Below, piece by piece: positions 51,848 through 62,133 of a stretch of 64,000 nucleotides of DNA (position 1 is the first letter of the stretch; each line of letters opens with the position of its first letter). Source of the stretch: Copromyces sp. CBS 386.78 (lineage: Eukaryota > Ascomycota > Sordariomycetes > Sordariales > Sordariaceae); assembly GCA_030685235.1 (NCBI GenBank), contig MU839129.1, forward strand, positions 62,001 to 126,000. The letters are read 5' to 3'. The notes beneath the pieces were generated by a model. It saw only the letters and a program-made list of their open reading frames with translations. It was not told the DNA's origin and did not search any database. Made by a program: the position numbers and the translations under genes.

Positions 51848-52496
51848 GAGAAAGTCTAACCGTACGGTCACGAATGTCTATCCGTACAGTGATCCACTTT
51901 TTTCTCCCATACATATCCCTAACCCTGCCGTCCCCTCCCCGTCAGCACCAGTCTCGCTCGTACCGCGACCGCCAAGCCCCCAGATTACAGCCTATTACAC
52001 TGTGACATTCTGACCTCTGCACAGCACACGTACGCTGACAGCCGTGACAGTCGCTGACAGCCGTAACAATCGCTAATAGCCAATCGCTAACAGCCGTAAC
52101 AGCCGTGACAGCCGTGACAGCCGTGACAGCCGTGACAGCCGTGATAGTCGCTGACAGCTGTGACAATCGCTGACAGCCGTGACAATCGCTAATAGCCAAT
52201 CGCTAACAGCCGTAACAGCCGTGACAGCCATGACAGCCGCGACAGTTGTAACAATCGCTGACAGCCAATCGCTAACAACCGTAACAATCGCTGACAGCCA
52301 TGACAGGTGCGTATCTGGTCTGGGCACTGTGGTCTGATGTCACGCATGAAAGAATGGTAATGCCCAGATTTCTGGGCGAAATTTTCGAAAGAATACATGT
52401 GACATCTGTGGCCACGCGAGGGTTAGGGATATGTGTGAGGGAAAAAGTGGATCACCATACGGATAGACATTCGTGACCGTACGGTTAGACTTTCTC
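51848..52496. mobile_element. 649-bp MITE with 78-bp terminal inverted repeats, not RIPed
   Basis: The termini are inverted repeats of about 78 bp (51848-51926 and 52419-52496), starting GAGAAAGTCTAACCGTACGG on each strand and differing at only about five positions. The element is flanked by TATAAATA on both sides (51840-51847 and 52497-52504), an 8-bp target duplication (a TA duplication is possible since the site is AT-rich). It has normal GC content inside TA-rich RIPed DNA and no transposase, so it is a non-autonomous DNA transposon. Most of its centre is a minisatellite. The lack of RIP means it arrived after the surrounding DNA was mutated, or is too short or too rare to be recognised. 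Confidence 0.88.
52034..52306. repeat. minisatellite of GACAGCCGT-type units inside the MITE
   Basis: A 9-bp unit GACAGCCGT is repeated about six times in a row at 52090-52145. Around it, longer mixed units such as TCGCTGACAGCCGTGACAA and GCCAATCGCTAACAGCCGTA recur. The array is bounded by unique sequence inside the MITE. Confidence 0.85.
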
Positions 52497-52504
52497 TATA
52501 AATA

Positions 52505-54200
52505 ACGAATTAAATTTATATATATACGAGGATTAGATAAATTATATTATTAGTACGGACGGTTTAATAAATTCGAATTTAAACCGATTAAAATACTAGT
52601 AGGGCGCGAAAAAATAGGCGATACTTTATTTACTATTATAGATAATATAACCGAAGCGCTATTATAAATTTATAACGTCCTTAAACTTAACCTAACTGTA
52701 TTATACAATTCGTATTATATTTAATATATTTATACTTATTCTTAATATTATTATAGATATAACGATCCGATATTGTAATTTAAGGGTAACGGATTAGCGA
52801 TAGAAGCGGTTTTAATCTAGGGGGCAGACGTATAAGTAGTAAATTTGGATAATTAAAGGCGTATTAATTCGATTACGGAAATTATATTTAATTAGGGCGT
52901 AAATAAAATATTTTTTAGTTTTACCGATTAAATCTTTATTATCGATATAAATAATCGTTTTTAGGATAATAATATCCGAGGTAAGAGTAAATAGGAATTT
53001 AAAACGTTTGAAATTCTATATTTCGTTTTTAGGGATAGAATTAAAGATAATAGTAATATTAGAGCGGTTAATAGAGGTTTTAATAATTTAAAGCGAATTT
53101 ACTAATTGCCCGAATAGATGAAAGCCGGCGTATTCTTAAATATACGCTTTAAATTTTTTAATTAATATTATTATATATTTAAATTATAGGACGGAGAAGG
53201 GAAGAGTCCGACGGAATTAAAAAAGATTAGAGAATTAAAAACGAAAATTTCGCTATTAATAAATAATATAAAATTCGTCTATAATTATAAATATAATACG
53301 GGTAGCGAATTCCGGAATACGAAAAAATTTAAAAAATTGGTATTAAAATACTTATTCTAATCTAAAGAGAATATAAATAAAATATCTTAAATGTATATAT
53401 TCTTATAAGGAATTAATTTAAATATATTAATTAATTATTAGAAAAGATAGGAAATATTTATATATTTTATAGAGGTTTTGGTCGATTAGTAAGGGTTTCG
53501 CGCCGGGATATTTTATAATAATATTTTTTTATTTTTAACCAAGGCGATTGAAAAGTATAATTTATAGTATAATTTGTATAGGAAGAATGATTAATATTAT
53601 TTGAAGTATAATACTTTTACTAAAATTAATTATAGTAATAAGAATTATATTATTATATTAATAAATAATACGATGGATATATTCGATTTATTAGGGGCAA
53701 GGTTTGCGGGGAATTTAATTAGAAATTAACCGAGCGGGCGGATTAAGGAGAATTTGAACGATAGTATAAATAAACCGAATTTAAAATTTTAAATATTCGT
53801 TTAAAATCGTATATTCGATAATAGTAGTAATATATTATTATATAATTATATTTAGTATAAGAGAGGCGGTAAGGTTAGAATTAGTTTTAAAATATTAGAT
53901 AAAAGTAAAAATTTTATTGAAGGTAGAATTCGGCTAGGTTATTATAGTTACTAAATTTTAAATAAATTGGATTATAATTAGTAAAAATATAATACTTATT
54001 TTTTAAAGGGTAGTTATTATAACCGACCGATATAATCCCTTAGGAGATAATTAAGGGTTAATATAAGTTATAATGAGGAAAAAAAAAATGGGATATAGAA
54101 GTTCCTATTTATATTATATTTAATGAGTAAACTATTTTAAAATATAATATATAGTTATCGAAATATTTATAAATATTTATTGTAAAATAAAAATTGTCGA
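52505..54200. other. RIPed TA-rich sequence without a recognised gene
   Basis: The left part should continue the minus-strand relic cut by the MITE. I see no motif that names a product. The TA-rich character ends near 54200. Confidence 0.4.
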
Positions 54201-56034
54201 AGCTGATTTGTATATGTATAAGTGTAGCCGACGACGTTTTTACGCAAAATTATAATAGACCTCCTCTTACAAAGTTCGAAGAGGGGAGACCCACATTTTA
54301 TATGAGGCGGGTCCGCTAAAGGGAGTCGACGGGGGTCAATATGATAGAGACTAAAGATATCTGCGAATTGTTCGGACTCTGTGCGCGATTTTGAAATAAA
54401 AGAAATTTCATCCATCCGATGCATCCTTTTTAACCAACCACCCAAATCTCGAATCGGGTTGTCCATGTGGCTCGATGCCGGACATGGACTTTCCTGCTGG
54501 ACAGGGTCTTTGTGCATCTTCTTCAACCCCCCCCCGGGACTTCGGCTCCCCTTGCTTCACCTTTTCGAACTCCATCAAGGATCCAGTTCAGGGCAAGGAC
54601 GGGGCTGACAATGGAGATGTAAGACTTTTGTAAGGCAACCTAGGTAGTAAGCCATCACACTGATAGTGTATTAAATCGTGTATCATGGCCGTAATGATAC
54701 GAACGGTCTAGCCGGGCTTGATTGCGGTTTGCGGTGGATCGCGTCAGGAACGCGACGGGAAGAACGAACCGTTGCCTCTAAAAACGGGACAAAGTCATGG
54801 ACACAGGCTGATCCCCGCACTGCCATTCAGGTGCTGCTGCGTGTTGCCGGCCGGCCGCTAATGTGATTTCTTGCATATCGCCCCGATTGATTGCTGCTCC
54901 CGTCTGTTTCGCCAGCCGGCTATCGGTCTCCCCTTGTCATCCTCTTGCACTTGGCGTTGAAGATGCCTGTCTTGGGAACTCTTCATCATAATGCAGGGCG
55001 ACTGAACAGTTTGGTGGGCTCTGCTCTTTCTTCAAAGGGCACTGCTGCCTTGGACCCCGGATACCGACCGTGACCCAATCGATAGACTGCCCGCAATTGA
55101 TGTTGTTGCCTACCAGAAAAAACGAATATGAGTGTATGGCTCGCAATTCACTCATGAAATTCATATATGACGGAAATGCCTTTTGTTTTGTCTCTTCACT
55201 TGACCTCGCAAACAAACACGCAACATCCATCATCCTGACGATATCCGACACGGCAACCGGAAATAACATCGTTGTTGGTGCTACCATCTGGATCCGTCAT
55301 CGACGACTCCCGTCCAGCTGAGGCCCCCAGTCAAGCGTCTCCGTTCGTTTCCAGGAACAGACTACCTACAACGTCAACACACAGCGCTCCCGTCCCTTCC
55401 GTGCAGCTCACTGTTTCCACTTCCCCGCATCCCGTCATCACTCCCGTCAGTTTTTGCAGTCGTGCAGTGTGCATTTTCACAGTTCCAACGCTTGAGAACT
55501 GCTGGGTGCGGGCCGTAAGTGCAGAGTGCAGTCAGTGTGCAGTGCAGGCCAACCTTCTTTCCACAATCGCTCACCGTCACACCGTCACACCTTCGTGACG
55601 TCCGACTCCGATTCGTCGCCATCTCCGAGTCAAGGGGCTTAGAACGGTGGACTACTGTATATCCTTCCGAGACCATTACGTGCAGCATAAGCGCAGAAAT
55701 CGCCGATATCTTCCAATCTCATCTCATCAGCTTTTGTTTCATCTGAGCTGGCCCATCCGCTCGTACACTTACACTACACTGTCCCCCATACGGATTAAAT
55801 CCACTCATAGGGCGGAACCCAGGGGCCCCAACGACCATCGGAATCAAGGCGACGTCAACGCGGATCGTGACGTTTTGACACCACACATACAGCCTGCAGA
55901 ATAACGGAGAACGGCGATCCCATCTTTCCCCCGGACACCCCCCTCATCTCCCATCCCACCTTCTTACATCATTATATAAAAGTCTCACACTCAATATAAC
56001 ACTCTATTTGCGCGCAAGCCACCAAAAAAAAGGA
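54201..56034. other. intergenic; promoter of the XRCC4-like gene at its right end
   Basis: GC content returns to normal here. No gene is supported: open frames of up to 119 codons have no domain. The last 120 bp are C-rich with a TATA box, and likely form the promoter and leader of the next gene. Confidence 0.4.
55973..55982 (+). promoter_or_regulatory. TATA box of the XRCC4-like gene
   Basis: TATATAAAAG lies 53 bp before the ATG at 56035, in an otherwise C-rich upstream region. Confidence 0.5.
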
Positions 56035-57737
56035 ATGACTTCATCCTCATCAACCATTATCCGTATCCCCCGGACCGATACCGATCAGGAGGATGACTGC
56101 ATCCTGGGCGAGGTTATCCACTCGGGGACCGGAGGGTCATCTGCGAGGGGATCGAACAAACCGCTGAATCTCAAGATTGTTGCTACGGAGGGTGAAGAGC
56201 CGTATGCGCTCACTCGTAAGTCTTTGAAACCTCGTCGTTATTTTCGCTGTTTATTTAGGTGGTTTATGCATCCATTACTGTCTGTCGCATGGAATTATTT
56301 ATGCAGGAGCTGTTCTCATTGCCCCATGTGCATAAAAGCCCCATGATGCGTGCAGTCTGCTTTCACAATTCTCGTTGAAAAGACAGTTGTAAAAAGAACA
56401 AACTTCGGTTAAAGAAAGTACATGATTCAAGTCCCTTGACTAACACGCCTACAGTAAAACATGACCAAATCAACTCCCTCCGCACCAGCAGCTCCTCCTG
56501 TTCCCCTTCGGAATGGGAGTCCATCCTCTCCTCCCTCTTCATAACCGCCTCACCAGTAGCAGACATCGAAGCCGGCGCCGAGGTCGAATCCCGGGGCAAA
56601 AAGAAATCCATCACCATCACCATCCGCCGCCGTGTAGCCGGCATCAACCAACGTCTCGGCGCCCTAACCCTGTCCCACTCCCCCTCCTCCGAGATCCAGC
56701 TCTTCGACTGGTGTTCGCAACTCGCCATCTCCCGCCAGACCGCGCTCACTTCGCTGTCCACCTCCGCCGCGCAGGTCGCGGATCTCGAGGCCCGCGTGGC
56801 TGATTTGAAAAGCCAGTTGGAGGAACTCACGCGGTCGAAAGCTGAGCAGGAGACGGAACTTTTGCAGAAGTTTAGGGCGCTGTTGAATGAGAAGAAGGGG
56901 AAGATAAGGGAACAACAGCTGGCTTTGAGTAGAGTAAGACCTGGCTTGCAGGAGGGGCTGTCTGGAGTGATTGAGAGTGCGAGGAGCAAGTCTGGAGTTA
57001 AAGTCTCGGAAAGCCAACCGGATCAAGACGAAGAAGAGGAAGAAGAAGAAGAAGATGGCGGCGCCAAGATCGGAAGGATAGGAGGAGGGCGCGGAGCAGC
57101 ACCAAAAACAAGAACAGCCCGCGTCTCCAGACCAGGAAAACGAAAGGCTACCAAAGACGTATCATCAGATGACGCCGATGACAACGAAGAACCCGAAAAG
57201 ATGGATGTCGACTCGCCAGAACTGGGACCATCCTCCAAAACAATGGGACAATCATCCTCCAGCAAAACTCTCGACGTCGAAGTAGACACTGATAGCAATA
57301 ACGACGAAGACGAAGAGGAAGGAGACGAAAGCGGCAACTACGGCAGAACCTCAGGTCGCGAAACCCCAGGCCGCGACGATGACGAAACAGCCAGCGAACC
57401 CGATGAGATGGATGAGACGGTAGAAGCGAGCGAGAAGGATCTTGATGCTGGCTCGCCTCCTTCGCCACCGCCGCCGCCGTCGCGATTGGCGACAAGAGGG
57501 AAGGGAAATGCGGCGACATCATCATCATCATCGAAAACGACAACGACAAAGACAACTACTCCTCAGAAAAAGACGACGACAGCTGCTATTAAAGGAAAGG
57601 GAAAGGGAAAGGAGACGTCGACGCCGGCTTCTCATGCTAAAAGGGCGGGAGCGACGGCTACGAGAGCGTCTCAGCCTGCTGTTGCTGCTAAGACTGTGGA
57701 TGAGGGGAGTGAGACTGAGAGTGATGATGAGTTGTGA
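56035..57737 (+). CDS. XRCC4-like DNA double-strand-break repair factor
   Basis: Two exons (56035-56215, 56455-57737) give 487 residues; the 239-bp intron has a GTAAGT donor and a CTAAC branch site before ACAG. XRCC4 (yeast Lif1) holds DNA ligase IV and promotes end joining in the nucleus. Residues 1-155 correspond to the beta-rich head. A long coiled coil follows (about 155-220: AAQVADLEARVADLKSQLEE), ending in LLQKFRALLNEKKGKIRE, which closely matches the XRCC4 stalk block with its LNEKK-KIR motif. The rest is a disordered acidic and Lys-rich tail with runs of Glu and a basic PGKRKATKD that may be a nuclear signal. The tail is longer than in animals but usual for fungi. It is followed by, and converges with, tfb4. 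Confidence 0.85.
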
Positions 57738-58060
57738 GTGGATGCATCACATGAAGAACATATGTCCGGGTACATATATGGTGAGATGATGAGACGGTGT
57801 AGTATGATGATGATGGATACTGATGCATGCAATTTAAGCTTTATGGGTATTAGCAGTGCATGTCTAGACTATCTATGAATGTATATATAAGTCTCCAAGC
57901 TTTGTGTCCGCTTTGGACAGAACAGGCAACCAAGTTCCTTGGGGTTCACCTTCCTTCTCTCCGTGTTATGTTTGTCTCTGTCTGTCAGACTCTCCCATCA
58001 AAGACAAAAAAGGATATCATCCCACGTTTCTGAGATCCATCCGCCCATGTTCTGTGTCCT
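57738..58060. other. convergent intergenic region
   Basis: Only 323 bp separate the stop codons of two convergent genes, so their 3' UTRs probably overlap or nearly do. No further feature is seen. Confidence 0.5.
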
Positions 58061-59380
58061 CTATACCAGCACCTTTCCATACCCATTCGCCTGTCCCCCT
58101 CCGGCAGCAGCAACAGCCTTCGAAGGCAGCACAGGTATCCTCCTCCCGTAATTGCCCAAAGCCAACTTGGTCCCGCACGTCAAACACTCCCCTCCCTCCG
58201 GCACCTCGCAAAAGATGCTCAGACAAACACTGCACACAAACCCGGTATCAATGACATTCCGATGGCAGAAACACGCCGCCCGGAAATCCACCGAGTCCGC
58301 ACTAGGCGTGACCAACAGATCCGCCACGCTGGCATTACTCCCCAGGAACTTCTGTCCCACATGTCCCTTCCCTCCTCCCTTAGCCGCCGCAGCAGCAGCA
58401 GCCTTCTCATTCGCCTTATCCTCTTTTTTACTCTGCTGTTGAGATTTTCTCTGATTCCCCGCCGCCGCCAGCCCCTGCGGCGCGCTCCCGCTTCCAAACC
58501 CAAACATCAGGTACTGCAGCAAGCCCCTCGGCTCCTGCGCCCGGATGAACGTGCCGCGCGTGATGTAGCTCGCCTGCTGCAGAAACGTCGCGCTGCCCCG
58601 CAGCGCCAGCGTGTCGATGGCGATGCGCGCGTGCGCCGCTGCGAATACCGCATTCATAGTGGGAATGTACTGCGAGGGTGAGCTGTCGCTTACGCTGACT
58701 ACCAGGATGCGGGCGTGCAGGCCTGCTAGCCCGCCACCGCCTACGCCGGGGAGGGAGGCGCCGTTGCCGCCGCCTGGGCCGGCGCCCGAGGTTGTGGAGA
58801 CGGAGGACTTGCTGGCTGAGTTGGGGGTTGGACCGGTGGAGTTGCTTGTCGGGGCGAAGAGGAGGGCGGTTTTGTTGATGTGCGAGAGGGCGAGGGTCAG
58901 GGCGCCCGAGATTTGGGTCGTGGTTGTGGAGGTGATGTCGTCGGTTGTTGTGGCGGTTATGAGGGACCGCAGGGAGGAGAGGAGGGAGCGCTCGATTTGG
59001 GCGAAGAGGGGGTATTTGTTTGCGGGCGGTGGTGGCTGTTTATTTGTGGTAAAGGAAGCGTCGCGCATCTCGATGTCATGGTTCGGGTTTTGCGGTTTTC
59101 GTTGCCCGTGGGGGTTTTGGTCGGGTGCTGTTGGGTAGAGCCATACTGCCCGGTTGGTGTGTGATGCTATAAGAGCTACTTGGTTGGAGTTGTTGAAAGC
59201 TAAGTGGGAGTTGACGAATATTAGAATGTTGGCGAGCGCTTTGGTGAGTGGGAGGACATCGTTGAGGGCGGCCCAGGCGCGAGGGTTCGTGTCGATGATG
59301 ATGGTGTAGAGGGAGGGGATGTCGTCGGTGTTGTAGATTTCGTAGTGTTCGGAGGCGTCGACGGCGTCCTGGACCGTCAT
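58061..59380 (-). CDS. tfb4: TFIIH core subunit Tfb4 (p34 homologue)
   Basis: A single exon encodes 439 residues. Tfb4 is a core subunit of TFIIH, the complex that opens DNA at RNA polymerase II promoters and in nucleotide-excision repair. The N-terminal half is a von Willebrand A-like fold starting with YTIIIDTNPRAW (about residues 25-36) and LIFVNSHLAFN, with the later blocks ARILVVSVSDSSPSQYIP and IDTLALRG. A Cys-rich zinc-binding end at about residues 360-405 has CFCHRNVIDTGFVCSVCL and the spaced pair CLTCGTKL, as in p34. Gly/Ala/Lys-rich insertions between these parts are fungal linkers. The start at 59380 gives the expected N-terminus. Confidence 0.93.
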   Translation of the reverse strand: MTVQDAVDASEHYEIYNTDDIPSLYTIIIDTNPRAWAALNDVLPLTKALANILIFVNSHLAFNNSNQVALIASHTNRAVWLYPTAPDQNPHGQRKPQNPNHDIEMRDASFTTNKQPPPPANKYPLFAQIERSLLSSLRSLITATTTDDITSTTTTQISGALTLALSHINKTALLFAPTSNSTGPTPNSASKSSVSTTSGAGPGGGNGASLPGVGGGGLAGLHARILVVSVSDSSPSQYIPTMNAVFAAAHARIAIDTLALRGSATFLQQASYITRGTFIRAQEPRGLLQYLMFGFGSGSAPQGLAAAGNQRKSQQQSKKEDKANEKAAAAAAAKGGGKGHVGQKFLGSNASVADLLVTPSADSVDFRAACFCHRNVIDTGFVCSVCLSIFCEVPEGGECLTCGTKLALGNYGRRIPVLPSKAVAAAGGGQANGYGKVLV

Positions 59381-60584
59381 CTTGACGATGATCTGGCAGT
59401 GACAACCTCCACTCGTTTCAGAGACTGTATGTATTGTAGAGCTATAGCATGGATCAAGCCCAGTTGGTGTGGATTGGTGTCGGCCCTTTGTCGCCGCAAT
59501 ACTCGGTGCGCCGGTGCTCGTACGAAGCTCGTCTTTGTGCTGAAGGGAGAGGGGGCAGGGTGGCTAAGCAAGTGTTCTGTTGTGTAATGCTCGTCGTCAA
59601 TGTTGTTTGATTCGAATTTGTCTGCCGAATTGGCTGGCGCAAGACGATCTTCTCGTTGAAGTGAAGAGTGCGATAACGTAATGGAGAAATGCGATGTTGC
59701 ATGCGAAACGCGATCCAAAAGAAGGCGGAAAGAATCCTGGTCAATTGAGCACACGCTGCCACGTGATGACCGATCTCGCACAAGGTTAAGCTTTGCCTTG
59801 TCGAGTAGCTAAAATGCGCTTTAAGGTATTTCATGCAGTTAAACAGAGACATGTCTCCCCAATCGTGCCTCTTATTGGTTAGATATGCCCTCCCCTCTCG
59901 CTACAAGGATATCGCTATCGTTTCGACATCTCCATCACCTCCCTTTGCTTGTCCCCTCTCTTACTAACAACTCCAAAATCACAAACCAAGAAGTCGAGTA
60001 AATGGATGAACGCGCAAGCGTGCGCGACACTTTCGCAACAACAACGAGGATGTCTTGCCCTTTTTATGTATTCACACCGTCGTATCTTCCCTTTCCCGTG
60101 GCCTCACATATCGATTGAGACGATGTCAATCAACGCTATCGATTTTGCTGCGGACTGAAAGTGAACCAACCCACGTGGAAATGGAGCTGAGTCCCGACTT
60201 CGCTGGTCTTAAAGCCGGCACAAGCAAGGTCTCTCAGTCGCAACTCAGGATCGGGTCCAGACCTCACCAGACTTCAAATAAATCCATTCCATTCCTATCG
60301 ACACTGCCCAATAACACCCCACATTGTGGATGCTCGCTCTTTTGGAGTTTGGGCCGTTCAAGCTATCATCAACATGTGCCGAGGGTTTCCTTGAGGATGA
60401 TGGTGCAAGACTTACGACCGAGTAGCTTGAAGTCACCACGTGGAAGGTTGAGAGGGTGTCCTCGGTCTGCCCGAGTCGATAGTCGAACTTGTGTTGTTAG
60501 GCGGCGACAACTCTGCCTTGGAGGCCTATGGCTCAAGACTATCATCGGTAGATTTTGTGAGGATCCGAGGAAGAAAACTAGAAG
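59381..60584. other. divergent intergenic region between tfb4 and the lectin-like gene
   Basis: It should contain the tfb4 promoter and leader at its left end. No gene is supported; the open frames present lack domains and splice logic. Confidence 0.4.
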
Positions 60585-60594
60585 TATATAAATA
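60585..60594 (+). promoter_or_regulatory. TATA box of the lectin-like gene
   Basis: TATATAAATA lies about 160 bp before the ATG at 60746, which supports transcription of the small gene that follows. Confidence 0.5.
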
Positions 60595-60745
60595 AAAAAG
60601 GGGCAGCCAGGTAGGTAGCGAGTAGCCAATACCGAAGCTCATTTTGAATCACTATCCTTCCGGTCCTCTTTACTCTATACACATCCATCCTCCTTTATTA
60701 GTCAAATTTCGTTGCTACTCAGTCATCACCAATATCACCCTAATC

Positions 60746-60977
60746 ATGGTAAACTTTGCAGTGCTCTTAATCTTAATACACGCTTTACTCATGATAGACA
60801 CAAGACTCACTCAAGGCCGGCGACATCATCAAGCCCGGCAGCTCTATCAAGTCCAAGAACGGCAAATACGAACTTGCCTTCCAAGACGATGGCAACTTTG
60901 TCCTCTCCGACGTCTCCCTCTGCCGAGTACTTTGGAGCACTCATACAGCCAGATCTTATCGAAAGCCTACGGCTTAA
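60746..60977 (+). CDS. small B-lectin (mannose-binding, GNA-type) domain protein, possibly truncated
   Basis: The first coding exon is the ATG alone (60746-60748); a 49-bp GT-AG intron follows and exon 2 is 60798-60977, giving 60 residues. It begins MTQDSLKAGDIIKPGSSIKS and continues with NGKYELAFQDDGNFVLSD and LWSTHT, which match the first repeat of bulb-type (GNA-like) lectin domains. The mannose-pocket motif Q-x-D-x-N-x-V-x-Y is present except that the final Tyr is Ser. A full domain has about 110 residues in three repeats, so this product is either a one-repeat form or the result of a truncation or frameshift after residue 42. Another frame stays open further right (to 61089) but does not look like the missing repeats. 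Lectins of this type bind mannose glycans; a defence role would be inference. Confidence 0.55.
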
Positions 60978-61746
60978 TTATCCTGCCAGTCTTGGTGTTC
61001 TATCAACAATGATTCCAGCTCAAAACGACGATGCCTTTGAATCAGAATGCTTGCTCAGGGGTAGTCAACACAACTCATGCAGACCCTAACCCTGCCGCTT
61101 GGCACCCCCTGGCGAAGGACCCCCCTTCCTGTCCTTGATGGTTGCGAATACAGGCCAGCGTTTCAGATCTAAGATTGGAGGTAGGTAAACCGAATTGAAG
61201 GAGCTTCAGTCCTGGCTCTGGCTCTTCTGGCTGTTCCCTTTTATACCAAGGTTCTCCCGATTATTCTACCTCCCCTTTTCTCCTTCTTTTTACACAAATG
61301 TCCTTCCTGGCGTCGTCTTTCTACTGAACGGCACGAGTACCTGCACACGGTCGGAAATCGAGAACTGAGAACAACTTCCCCTAAGAACGACAAAACCGAG
61401 AAAGCGACATCCATCGAAGTGGCACATTGGCAAAATGAAAGCACAAATACCAAGCGGTTTCGTCAATTCATTTTCTTCTGTTCAGTTTTCCGGTACTGCC
61501 TTTGATACCACATGATCTCAGGACTTGATCGCATTCCCCCTTCTCTCCTGGTTTTCCTTCTTTGCTCTATGTTTTCCGGCATCATCCCACTATCCGAGAT
61601 CCAAATGGCCCCCTTGGCAGACTCCCATTCACGAAAACCAACACTCATTTCCATCAATAAATCCCAACCTCCTCCCACAGTCCCTCCAATTCCATCTCCC
61701 ACCTCACACTCTCTGTCACCCATCTCACATTCAGACCCTCACAGCC
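60978..61746. other. intergenic
   Basis: No gene is supported in this 769-bp stretch. The 3' UTRs of the lectin-like gene and of the minus-strand Cys-rich gene converge here. Confidence 0.4.
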
Positions 61747-61959
61747 TCAGTACTTGGACGCGCATCCCGAACAACAAAACTCCGGCCCAACATTCCCCTG
61801 ATCTTGATCCCACTCCTGACCCGCCTTGGCGCTGTTAGCGTTCTTCCTGACGATGGTCTTGTGCCCGTCGCGGCACCAGGCGCAGAGGCTCTGGCCGGCG
61901 GGAGCGGTGGCGGTGCAGCCGCACGAGTTGCCTGAGGTCTTGTGAGCGCAGTCGGGCAT
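61747..61959 (-). CDS. small cysteine-rich protein, 70 residues, function unknown
   Basis: A single exon on the minus strand encodes MPDCAHKTSGNSCGC and further to GPEFCCSGCASKY, 70 residues with eight Cys at about positions 4, 13, 15, 26, 29, 62, 63 and 66. There is no signal peptide, so it is probably cytosolic. The CxC, CxxC and CCxxC pairs suggest metal binding, as in metallothionein-like or zinc-ribbon proteins, but it matches no named family I know. A TATA box upstream and an AAA before the ATG support it. It could be regulated by metals or stress; nothing in the sequence proves this. Confidence 0.6.
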   Translation of the reverse strand: MPDCAHKTSGNSCGCTATAPAGQSLCAWCRDGHKTIVRKNANSAKAGQEWDQDQGNVGPEFCCSGCASKY

Positions 61960-62124
61960 TTTGATGTATTGTTGTGGGGGTTGGTTGATGTGGTTGGTGG
62001 GCTGTTATAGCAGTCGTGGAAGTTGTTGGAATTGGTGGGTTTTGGTTGTAGCTGTGGTACTCGAGTGACTGATGTTGGTGATACTGGATTTGGAATTGTG
62101 GCTGTCAAGGGTGTCGGCAGACGG

Positions 62125-62133
62125 AGTTATATA
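62125..62133 (-). promoter_or_regulatory. TATA box of the Cys-rich gene
   Basis: The minus strand reads CTATATAAC here, about 170 bp before the ATG at 61959. Confidence 0.45.

Larger units (their letters stand above)
28541..54200. other. TA-rich RIPed heterochromatin-like block
   Basis: Apart from LTR ends and one MITE, this block consists almost only of A/T with TpA-rich words and has no normal open frame. Paired repeats in it differ by transitions. Removing the gypsy element (7301 bp) and the MITE (649 bp) leaves about 17.7 kb of older relic sequence. In Neurospora such DNA is normally cytosine-methylated heterochromatin; that is inference from the family of genomes, not seen here. The block starts sharply after 28540 and fades into normal DNA near 54200. 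Confidence 0.85.

Noticed and set aside
52034..52306. Possible CRISPR array
   Set aside because: Units are 9-19 bp direct tandem repeats without spacers, in a eukaryotic transposon; it is a minisatellite.
28541..54200. Centromere core
   Set aside because: The block is about 26-31 kb, far shorter than Neurospora centromeres, and is explained by nested RIPed repeats.
28541..54200. Maverick/Polinton-type virus-like element
   Set aside because: The length of about 18 kb after removing insertions is suggestive, but I found no DNA polymerase B, packaging ATPase or capsid motif, and no long terminal inverted repeats at its limits.
54167..54526. 119-codon minus-strand frame at the edge of the RIPed block
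   Set aside because: It runs from normal DNA into RIPed DNA and has no recognisable product.
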